A stretch of DNA of 64,000 nucleotides from Megalobrama amblycephala (taxonomy: Eukaryota > Chordata > Actinopteri > Cypriniformes > Xenocyprididae). The notes under the pieces are model-generated. The model saw only the letters and a list, made by a program, of their open reading frames with translations. It had not been told where the DNA came from and made no database searches. Position 1 is the first letter of the stretch; each line of letters starts with the position of its first letter. A program made the position numbers and the translations under genes. Positions 51,715 to 61,430 of the stretch are shown piece by piece. Where the stretch lies: assembly GCF_018812025.1 (NCBI RefSeq), contig NC_063049.1:20579328-20643327 (forward strand). The letters are read 5' to 3'.

Positions 51715-51781
51715 CTGAAAACACACAGATTCAAACAGTGAGACTTGACAAACCTAAAAAAGGTCAAAGTTGACATTGCTC

Positions 51782-54551
51782 TAGCATAAATGAGTACACC
51801 CCCTCTGAACAAATACAAAAGATGTATTTTCTTTATGATCACTAATACAATTCATGGAAAGATGGCAAAACTAAAATGTATTAAACATATACATAATAAA
51901 AACTGAGAAATATATGTCATTAATAGCCATGAAATTAAGGATTGCAGAAATGAGTACTCCCTAGATTTAATTCAACAAATAATTTTGAATATACTACTCT
52001 GACCCTTCTTGGCATGGAGTGTACAAGCTCATGACAAGTTGTCACATCTGTCCAGTTTAACTCCTGGATGATGAGCTCCTTAAATGCCCTGATCTTTAAT
52101 GGGGAGTGTTGCTCAACTCATCTCTACAGAATCCCCTACAGGCGTTTCCTCATTGTCATGTTGAAAAAATGCCCAACAATGCAGGGAATGAGGAAAGGGT
52201 AACATCTTCTGTTTCAAGTTTGTGTATGAAATTACACAGTGGTGTGGGAATTCATGACAGCATTGATAAAGCACAACTCCCTCACACCTTCAGCACTCAT
52301 ACATCCCTATATAAGAGCTTTACTACCACTGAACTTTACTGTGGGAACCAGGTACTTCTCACTGTACTCCTCCTCTAGCAACACCATAACATTTTGGATG
52401 CTGTTAGATCCAAAATTATTGATTTGGTCAATAAGGAGATAGGGAGACCGGAGTATTGATTCCCAGAATCTATATTTTGTAAATTTGAGCTTTGGAAATG
52501 GCTAACTGACTTTATTGTGCTTTGGCTACAGTAGGCAGTTCCAGTGAGAACAACAACCATGCATGTCATTTCTGCAGGCTGCATCTTACTCTGTGAGATA
52601 AACAGTCACTCTTTTCATAGCATTTGCTGGCTCTGAGACACTCCCTTGGTATTTCTCCTTTGTCTAGCTAAAAAATCCCTCATCACTAAATGAAAGCTTA
52701 AAATGAAAGCCTGATTATTTCAGGGGCCTTGTCACAAGTCCATTGTTTTTGAATTTCTGTGTTACTTTTGATATATTTTCACACTTAAAGACAGGGTAGG
52801 TAAGAAATTTTGTTCCAAATTTGTTTAAACTTTCTATATATATACATGCATAATTAAAATGTAAGAACTCTGATAAAAAGAGTATAAAAATCGAGTGACT
52901 CTAGACCGTTTAATCTGTATTAAACACAGCTCATTATTTCCATCCGGGACGAAACATAGGATTGGCTTAGGCGGCTGTCACTCTCTCGCAACCATGGCAA
53001 CCACCCTTTTCCACACATGACCTGCCCACTTGCGCGCGCACGTTTGATTTGGGGAATCCAAGAGGCATGGATCCTAGGAATACCAAAACAATGGCAGAGA
53101 AACAGCAAGCTAAATTCACAGTATCGGCCTAGCAGTTAGTGAAGGCAAACCAGGCAAAAAAAGGAAGACAGTAACAGTACAAGAAAAGGCAATGAACAAA
53201 AAGTCTTTGGATAAACAAAGAAATAAAACGCGAGTTAATATCGGCGTGGCTTTCCAGCGATGGCGAGAACTGAGGGAACTCAAGGGGCTGAAAAGTGACT
53301 CCTTGATGGCTTTATTTCTGCTGGACAGGTAAATCTTTCTTTTTGATTTTGATCATACATATTTTTTGTTTATTTTTTCATGAAGCATGTGTCTTAGCAC
53401 ACGTAGCTGCGTAATATAGCTAACATAACATTACTTAGCGAGCCGTAGTAGAGACAAAATAATGATAGCTATAGTGTTGAATTGTGCTAATTTTACCTCT
53501 GTTAACTCTTTTACCATGTTCACCTGTAAGTTTACCTGCACGTTTTTTTTTCGCCTTTGTTTTGTTTTTAATTCTCTACCTATGTTTACTGATGTCTTTA
53601 TCTTGTATCTGTGTGTGTCGTACACACTTTGTTGTATGTGTGTGTTATTATTTTGTGTCTGCAATGCAGTTGTGAGTTGATATTTGAGTGTATGTTACTC
53701 TGTTGATCTGTAGAACAACGTATATGTTATGAATCTTACACGAAATTCATCTTCATCACAGTGTAAATGATGGTAATGGAAAAACGTGTATCATGCAACC
53801 TGTTTTTAGCTTTGCCTTATAGATAGCTCGTTAGCGAATCAAAAAATATATATTTTAAACTTTACCAATATCAATATGCTAGCTTGATAGTGAGTACTAA
53901 AATACATCTTGTTTGTTTATCTTCATAATTATAAAGTTATTTTTATTACATGTGATTCTGACATGATGTCACTACATGCCGTGCTCCTTCCTCTCCGCTC
54001 GTCTCAGGTAAATAATGCGTCTTCCAGCTCAGTGGTCGGAGTCACACGTTCATGCGTTTTGGGGGCGTGGCTTTGGAAGGAGCCCAGAAGGGAGGGGGTG
54101 GAGTGAATGGAAATAATGAGCTGTCTTTAAAACAGTCGTGAGAGGTCTACAGACACTCGATTTTTATACTTTCTTTTTCAGGTACTTACATTTTAATTAT
54201 GATTAATATAAATAAAGTTTAAACAAATTTTGAAAAAAAGTTTTTTATACTTTTTTTGCTACCCTGCCTTTAAAACAATGATTTGGTAATCCTCTTGTAG
54301 CATGTCTTCTTTTGTGCTAAGAAATAAGTCTCTGAAGTTTTCTCCCAAGGGTTCCATTGTTGTCAGCATTAAGTCTGAGAATGATTCAGTGGGCTATATA
54401 ACACTTTTAACTGTCAAGAAATTACTTCTCTTTAAATGTTTTGGTTCAACATACTTACCTGTTGATCAAACAATGCCTTTAACTTAGACCAGAACATTTT
54501 TATTACATTTTATTTAGTAACTTTTAGGAGGGTGTACTCATTTTTGCTACA
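51782..54551. mobile_element. TIR element (AAATGAGTACACCCCC ends), hosting a nested element
   Basis: Left TAGCATAAATGAGTACACCC and right GGGTGTACTCATTTTTGCTA are inverted repeats. The remains of the body (TCTGACCCTTCTTGGCATGG, GTACAAGCTCATGAC) resemble a DNA transposon very common in cyprinids. A right-end fragment of the same family is at 57877-57900. No intact transposase. Confidence 0.75.
52789..54269. mobile_element. TTAA-flanked 1.48-kb element nested in 51782-54551
   Basis: TTAA at 52785-52788 and 54270-54273; AGACAGGGTAGGTAAG at the left and TTGCTACCCTGCCT at the right. AAATTTGTTTAAAC lies just inside the left end and GTTTAAACAAATTT inside the right. Only short ORFs inside. Confidence 0.85.
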
Positions 54552-55800
54552 CAACATTTTATCAACTTGATAAGAAAATCTTATTTTCCTGAATAATTCT
54601 GGCATGCTTCTTTGGTAATTGATTAAGCAGTCTTCTGGGAACATTATATCTCTAAAAGGGGTCATATAATGCCATTTTTGTACAATGATGTTTAATTAAT
54701 GAAAGTTTAATGAAAAGTTTGTAATATACTTTAATTAAAAATTCTCATTAGTCTTGTAAGAAAACACTAATTTTACCTGGTCAAAAACAGCTCTGTTTTC
54801 AGCAAGCCATTTCAATGCATGTGTCTTTAAAGTACACATAAAATCAAAATTGACCTTATTTATTTTGTTAGCTCAAATTGCTAGTTTTGTGGTGAACAAT
54901 TCATCCGTGCAAGTCAATCCATACAAAAAATTGTTTGGCTTCGTAATATTTAATCAAAATCTGAAAATGCTCCTCCCCTCTGCAACGGTGCCCCTTCTCT
55001 GATGACGTCAGTTTGACGGCTTGGGCTGAAAACGCTTAAACCACTCCCCTCCAACCGTTAGTCTGCTATGAGCGAGAGATGGAGAGGAGGAGCGCTAAAG
55101 TAAAACAATGTCCTCTATTCAATATTCTGTTTTACTTGGAAATACGGCACAACACTGGAGAAAAGTCGTTTGCAACTTCCAGTTCACGCGGACTTTAAAA
55201 TATGCCAGTGCTATTGTTTTGTCTCAAGATGCACACCAGTAATGTTTCTTTTTAGGGTACATTTATAAAAGCTACTTAAATGTCTTAATTGAACTAAGGC
55301 CTAATCCTGGTTTAGTCTAAGCCCTGTCTGTGAAACCGGGCCTAGAAGTGTGAAATTCACAATACAACGTTTTTTCTAATGTTTAAAGTAAACTTTGAAC
55401 TTTAGAATTGAACTATTCATCTTCAATGGGAAATGTTGTAGTTTTTGTGGGGAATACAGAGGAAACAGACACCGGGACAGCATCATTTCACAAACAGAAT
55501 CACAAAAATATTAAGCAGAACAACAGTGATGATAATAATATGAAATATTTTTCAACATTGATAATATATTTTTTTTTTCCAGCAAATTAGCAAATCAGCA
55601 TATTCAAATGATTTCTGATGAATCAGGTGACACTGAATGACTGATGCTGAAAATTCAGCTTTGTCATTTTAATATAATATTAACATTTATTTAATATTAT
55701 TGTATATTGTAATATATTAACATTAAAATATATTTAATATATGTATAATATATAATATATATATAAAAATAGAGAAAAAAATGTATTTTAAAGCTCACGT
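54552..55800. other. Intergenic repeat-derived DNA
   Basis: Fragments of common fish repeats: GGGGTCATATAATGCC (54659), AAAATCAAAATTGACC (54840), and a TGCTGAAAATTCAGCTTTG block (~55645) from the 36405 family. 55680-55780 is near-pure A+T. No exon was recognised. Confidence 0.5.
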
Positions 55801-55824
55801 TGTTCAGAGTTCTGACTGCTGTGA

Positions 55825-55979
55825 CATCATAGTGGAGATTCCGTTCTGGAGCACTAAACTGCAGCTCTGACTCTGGTCTGCTGTTGGTGTGTTAGGAGTG
55901 AACTGATCGAAAGACTTACGAGACTTTTGCAGATATATCGACAAATATTGAATTCGATTGCAGCATTCAGTGTCCATTA
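55825..55979 (+). promoter_or_regulatory. Likely promoter / 5' UTR of the 432-residue gene
   Basis: Non-repeat sequence directly upstream of the ATG, after the AT-rich repeat ends. It contains TGACATCA (~55830), similar to a CRE/AP-1 site. The start of transcription is not visible. It might also drive a divergent transcript. Confidence 0.3.
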
Positions 55980-57278
55980 ATGGCGCTGTTTAGCAGTGTT
56001 TTTATTCGACTGTTTGAGCGTTTTGCTCACTTCTTGCGCAGAAGGGAGACACAGCCGTGTGCAGCGCAAGAATTAGCGGCGGTAGAGAAACTTCCAGAGG
56101 AGTGTGAGGCCTTCGACTTCACTGCCAATGACAGGAAGTGCAGGAAGAGACGCTGCAAGGTACCTAAGAAGTGCCAGCTTGGAGAGAAAGAGGAGGAAAG
56201 AGAGGTGAAGATCGAGGGAAAGATCAGTCATAAAGATGAGACTGAAGAGGAGAGAGAGCCACTCAGACTTGAAAAGATAAAGATAAAGAAGAATGGACGT
56301 GTGCATCAGAAAAAAAGAGAGATGCACAGTCTGGAAAAGTTGATGGAGGGAGGAAGTGAGCTTAGGGAAGCTGGAGAAAAGAAAAAGAAGAAGAGAAAAC
56401 TGAAGCAATGGAAGGCCACAGAGCCAACGCCTCTTCTTGTGGAGGTCAAACCTCTGCACGCTCCGGTCAGATCTTCCTTCTTGAAGCCAATAGAGGAAGA
56501 GGTACCAATGCCTCCAAGTGTCTCCGAACACCTCGCTCTACCAGCTGATCGCTTCCAACCCCTGCCGCCGGTGACAAAACCACCTGAGAGTCCTCAGAAA
56601 CCGGCTCCAGCACCTCAAGTGGATCCTCCCAAACTATCGGTGGTTCCTCCATGTCCTGATGAAGTCGTTGCTCTGCAACGTCCTCCCAGCCGGAAGCCTC
56701 AGCTCTTTACTTCTTCCCTGTTTGAGCCGCCTCCAGAACTCATGCTGATTGATATAGAGGATGAGGAGAGCGAGTATGTGACCTTCCCGGCCAGTGACTT
56801 TCTCAAGTCTGAACGCCCCCAAACGCTGGAGGCTGAAATGAAACCGAGAAAGATGTTTGCTTGGTTGGAGAAGGACAGCGAGGTGCAGGAGGAAGCATGG
56901 GAGTGCGAAGTGGTGGATGTCCAGGGATTTGAGGAAGAGGACTCCAGTGAAATGGGAGACTCCAGTGCCATACAAGGCCATGCCTGTGAGAAAACAGAGC
57001 TTGATGAGCTCTCAATGAAGCTCTTCTGTGTAACCTCTCCTGACGGTCCCAAGAATGAGACCCAGCACACTGTGAACATCCAGGAAAAGTGCAAAAGAAA
57101 AGTGCCTCTTTTTCTGTTCACCTGGGCAGAGGAGAAGGCCAAGAACAAGGAGGAGAAGAAAATGATCAAGGAGAAGGAGCGACGAGAAAAAGAGTTGCTG
57201 CTTGACCGCTACATGAACGATCCGAAACTGAAGCACTTGTGGATCAACAAGCACAACCACAACTACTGCTTCTCCTAA
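55980..57278 (+). CDS. Uncharacterised single-exon gene, 432-residue highly charged protein
   Basis: An uninterrupted frame from ATG at 55980 (context CATTAATGG) to TAA at 57276-57278, with AATAAA at 57316-57321, 38 bp after the stop. The N-terminus (MALFSSVFIRLFERFAHFL) is a short amphipathic or hydrophobic helix followed by RRR, so a membrane anchor or targeting peptide is possible. Residues ~50-145 are Lys/Glu-rich; ~150-260 are Pro-rich; then an acidic region (LMLIDIEDEESEYVTFPAS, GFEEEDSSEMGDSS); and a basic tail with FLFTWAEEKAKNKEEKK, LLLDRYMNDPKLKHLW and KHNHNYCFS. Most looks disordered; the tail looks the most constrained. I do not recognise the family. It has no transposase, Gag or known domain motifs. 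It stands head-to-head with the KIAA2012-like gene. Intact length and codon pattern argue for a real gene. Confidence 0.78.
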   Translation: MALFSSVFIRLFERFAHFLRRRETQPCAAQELAAVEKLPEECEAFDFTANDRKCRKRRCKVPKKCQLGEKEEEREVKIEGKISHKDETEEEREPLRLEKIKIKKNGRVHQKKREMHSLEKLMEGGSELREAGEKKKKKRKLKQWKATEPTPLLVEVKPLHAPVRSSFLKPIEEEVPMPPSVSEHLALPADRFQPLPPVTKPPESPQKPAPAPQVDPPKLSVVPPCPDEVVALQRPPSRKPQLFTSSLFEPPPELMLIDIEDEESEYVTFPASDFLKSERPQTLEAEMKPRKMFAWLEKDSEVQEEAWECEVVDVQGFEEEDSSEMGDSSAIQGHACEKTELDELSMKLFCVTSPDGPKNETQHTVNIQEKCKRKVPLFLFTWAEEKAKNKEEKKMIKEKERREKELLLDRYMNDPKLKHLWINKHNHNYCFS

Positions 57279-57321
57279 TGCGGATCATTGTCCCTCCTCA
57301 CCTTTATCCTGTGTAAATAAA

Positions 57322-58040
57322 ATCCTCTTTACCTCTAACCTGTGTTTGTCTCACACATGTAATATGAAGTGAATCAATTTGAACTAATTTGAATAACTGT
57401 TTAACCAGTGTTGGGTTAACGCATTACAAGTAACTTGAGTTACCTAATCAGATTACTTTTTTCAAGTAACTAATAAAGTAACGCATTACTTTTAAATTTA
57501 CAACAGCATATCTGAGTTACTTTTTCAAATAAATAACGCAAGTTACTTTGTTTTCCCATGTATTGACTGACAGCTCTCCCAAAGTTTAGATAAATCGAGA
57601 TTAAGTGCAGAGACATTGTGTGTAGACATGACGGTTATTGTAGTTCTAGACTAAGTTCTAGTGAGCATTTACTCATCTCTCTTGCACAAAAGCAGAAAAT
57701 GTATAAAATTCCACAAAATGTATAAAAACTGTGAAATGCAATCTCAGAAAATTGCATAAACCTGCAATAATTAAATATATTAAATTAAACAAATATATTT
57801 TATGTATTTAATCTCACTTTATAAAGAACCCTAACATGTCTTCTATGTAATTGAATAATTGCTAACTTTCAGAAGTTTCAGAGGGGGTGTACTCATTTAT
57901 GCTGCGCACTGTGTATATATATATATACATACATATATATATATACACAGTGCGCAGCATAAATGAGTTGATATTATACATTTAATAAAAAATATATACG
58001 TTATAAAGTTTATCCTGCGTTTTTGTTACTTGTTTTGAAT
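57322..58040. other. Intergenic DNA with transposon fragments
   Basis: 57400-57590 holds half of a common element (GTTGGGTTAACGCATTACAA, then AAGTAACTAATAAAGTAACG). 57877-57967 is a right-end fragment of the AAATGAGTACACCC family running into a near-perfect palindrome. Confidence 0.55.
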
Positions 58041-58137
58041 TGTCTTTAATAGACTTTATAAAGCATCCAGCTACCTCTTAGCTCCGGAGGAAGACAGCCT
58101 CTAGTGTTTCCTGTCTGTTCTTCTGTTGTGTCTGCAG

Positions 58138-58359
58138 GGTCATGTAGGTTCTGTCTGTACACAGCCATGGAGCTCTGTTTACCTGGACCCCTCCGACCCA
58201 CCAGGGGGGGCAATGGACCAAGGGGGGGATGTTGATCTGAGGGAATTAAAGGACAAGAATTCACTTCAGACTGAACAAGAAATGACCGCAGAAATGCTCA
58301 AGCCCATCCTACAGCAGTGCAGCATTCTCATCGAGGCTTGTTTTGCCTGGGTCCCATAG
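58138..58359 (+). other. Possible terminal exon of an unidentified gene
   Basis: After a CTGTTGTGTCTGCAG acceptor-like stretch, an open + frame runs through GAMDQGGDVDLRELKDK and ends LIEACFAWVP before TAG at 58357-58359. The segment is GC-richer and not repetitive, as is the next 280 bp. No other exon of such a gene is in the window and I do not recognise the peptide. A minus-strand alternative (acceptor CCCTCAG, donor AG/GTAAAC) also exists here, so the strand is uncertain. Confidence 0.2.
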
Positions 58360-58773
58360 CACTAATGGACAACTGAACCTTAGCCTCTATGTTGTTATTT
58401 ACTGTATCAGCCCCTGAGATCTCCCACCAGCCCTGTCCTCACTCCCCACTGCTTTGCTTGTCTAAAGACTTCATTTAGCTGCAGCCAAGTGCTAGCTGAG
58501 CCACACATGAAGAGGTGCGTGGCCCTCAGAGGGGGGCTGTGCTCTACCAGCATGGCCTCACTGTATGAGCCTCTGCAGCCCTGGAGCTTACAGCTTATTT
58601 AAGCTCCATATGAGGATAGTATGTGTGAACTAATGAGAAGAGGAAAGGCAGTCAGCAGCATGAAAAATGAGATGGTAAAAATGAGAAAGAGCTATTATAA
58701 ATTGGCAAGACTTTAAATTAAGGTCTAACTCATTAATATTATTTAATGCATTAGGTTTTTTAATCAATATTAA

Positions 58774-61114
58774 AGGTGCCCTCGAATGAAAAATTGAATT
58801 TATCTTGGCATTGTTAAATAACAAGAGTTCAGTACATGGAAATGACATACAGTGAGTCTCAAACTCCATTGTTTCCTCCTTTTTATATAAATCTCATTTG
58901 TTTAAAAGACCTCCGAAGAACAGGCGAATCTCAACATAACACTGACTGTTACGTAACAGTCGGGGTGTACACCCCCAATATTTGCATATGCCAGCCCACG
59001 TTTCCACATTATAAAAGGCATTAGACAAGGGCAGCCAGTATTAAAGGTACAATATGTAAAATTTTTGCAGTAAAATATCCAAAAACCACTAGGCTAGTGT
59101 TATATATTTTGTCCAGCTGATTACAAACAATATCTCTAATGTTTTCAACTACTTGTAAATCATGAGAAAATTCCCATTCTAAACATAGACAGTAAAAGAA
59201 ATGGACACGGACCCCATTGGAACTCAATTGAGACAAGTGAAGCCCATTTTTAGCGATTTTTAGCACTTCCGTTTCTGACGCGCAGACTCAAACTAAGTTG
59301 ATGACGTCTGCAACCTGTCTGACGTGTAAATCTTCTAGTAGCTGTGCGTGAAAACTGCCATCGTTAATCTTGCAGAGACGGCGAGCTTACGGGGAGTTCT
59401 TTGCGTGAGTAAGCAGGAGTAAGTTTCTGATTAATTATTTTGTATAATATTTTAAAATGTAACGCCAGTACGCCACTCTCTTGACATCTCCCCGATTGCC
59501 TGCGAGCTTCTCCTCATGTCTGTACGGTAATTTCTCTACTGTGCGACAGAGAGTGAGTGGTTATGACGCAACGTTAGCCTATTTTTACAAAAACTGTATC
59601 TACGGGGCCATAATGTAACATAGAAGGTAATGGAGCCCTTTAAATGCGGATCTTTAGAAATAAATAATGGACAAATGGAGTCTTTAAACACCTCAGATGT
59701 AAAGTTATTCACTGTCAAAGTGACGCCAAAATGAATGGGAGTCAATGGGGACTAACGCAAGTGAAGTTCTGCTACAAGATGGCGGCACCCGGCCGACTTC
59801 AACTTCCGGTCGACTTCCTTGGGCACTGTTCTAAACAGTGACAGGGGCAGTGCAGTCCTTATGACGTCAGTACTTTGTTACCGCCTTTACTGCAGAAACC
59901 ACATGACAACAGTGCCGTGGACAAATGCGGAAGTATGTCTAGTCCAGCAAACCACTAGAGTTCAAGCAGTTCCTTATTTACTTCTTGCACGTTTTATGGT
60001 GGATTGTGCTTATTTATGGAACATAATTACTGTTTACCATCTGCCGCTGGTTCTGTCGACAAGGACAGCTCCCGTAAACTCATGACCGGAAAAGCGGAAG
60101 CGGCGCCGGCGACTGTGTCATAATAAAAGTCCCGCTCGTGAGGCGTGTGTTGATCAATCGCTCCAGCTCCTCGTTCAGCTCCCGCAACACACGGTCCTGC
60201 TCTGCTTCATACTACAGTAACGTTAATAATCGCATCCACGAACATGAGTTCTTCCAGACTCCAATCCCTATTCTATTGCACCGTCCGTTGAGATGGAGAC
60301 CACATGTCCCAAGTTTCCGCTCTAAAACTTGGCGTCATCAAACTACGCCTTTGTTTTGAATAGATTTCTAGCGACCTCTAGCGGAAAAAAATATCACATT
60401 TACATTGTACCTTTAACGTCTGGATGTGCACAACCAAATCATCAGACTAGGTAAGCAAGCAAGGACAATAGCGAAAAATGGCAGATGGAGCAATAATAAC
60501 TGACATGATCGATGATAACATGATATTTTTAGTGATATTTGTGAATTGTCTTTCTAAATGTTTCGTTAGCATGTTGCTAATGTACTGTTAAATGTGGTTA
60601 AAGTTACCATCGGTTATTACTGTATTCACGGAGACAAGAGAGCCGTCGCTATTTTCATTTTTAAACACTTGCAGTCTGTATAATGCATAAACACAACTTC
60701 ATTCTTTATAAATCTCTCCAACAGTGTAGCATTAGCCGTTAGCCACGGAGCACTATCAAACTCATTCAAAATCAGAAGTAAACAATATAACAGTATACAA
60801 TACTCACATAATCCGATGCATGCATGCCGCATGCATGACGAACACTTTGTAAAGATCCATTTTGAGGGTTATATTAGCTGTGTAAACTTTGTTTATGCTG
60901 TTCAAGGCAAGCGCGAGCTCTGTGGGCGTGGACCACGGGATTTAAAGGGGCCGCAGCATAAAATCGGCGCGTTTATAATGATGCCCCAAAATAGGCAGTT
61001 AAAAAAATTAATAAAAAAAATCTATGGGGTATTTTGATCTGAAACTTCACAGACACATTCAGGGGACACCTTAGACTTATATTACATCTTTTAAAAACAT
61101 AATCTAGGGCACCT
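58774..61114. mobile_element. TTAA-target element (AGGTGCCCT termini), copy 2, with a nested element
   Basis: TTAA at 58770-58773 and 61115-61118; ends AGGTGCCCTCGAATG and CTAGGGCACCT. Closely similar to copy 1 (11392-12367) over its whole length except for the inserted 59045-60412. Confidence 0.88.
59045..60412. mobile_element. Nested TTAA-target element (AGGTACAATATG ends), 1368 bp
   Basis: TTAA at 59041-59044 and 60413-60416; termini AGGTACAATATGTAAAA and TTTACATTGTACCT are inverted repeats. Copy 1 of the host element has the empty site (CCAGTATTAACGTCTGG at 11650-11666), so the insertion and its TTAA duplication are shown directly. No intact transposase. Confidence 0.92.
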
Positions 61115-61144
61115 TTAATATTACTTACTACATGTACTAACACA

Positions 61145-61430
61145 CTTTTAAAGTTGTCATGAAATGGAAGTCATGATCGTCTTTTCTTCCATATTTTGGC
61201 ATATATCCAAGTGAAAAGGTTTCTCGAAAAAGAAAAAATGTAGGGCGGGACTTGATTTTGTCCATCGGGAATTGATTGGATGATTGTGTGATGTTTGCTA
61301 TTGCTGTGATGTCATGTGAGTGACAGGTTGTCCCGCCCTCTTGCCAGTAAACACATCATCAGAGAATAGAAGAGATGTCGCTGCAGGAGGGAGGGCAAGT
61401 TATTTTGATTAAAGATTATGAGGGCACATT
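61145..61430. repeat. Interspersed repeat (AAAGTTGTCATGAAATGG type)
   Basis: It begins like the repeat at 46995 (AAGTCACCATGAAATC) and includes TGACATCACAGCAATAGCAA on the minus strand, also present near 47185. Coding capacity none. Confidence 0.55.

Noticed and set aside
56073..57260. Long minus-strand ORFs (up to 156 residues) opposite the 432-residue gene
   Set aside because: They are shadows of the + frame with low-complexity Leu/Ser/Phe composition and no start or splice support.
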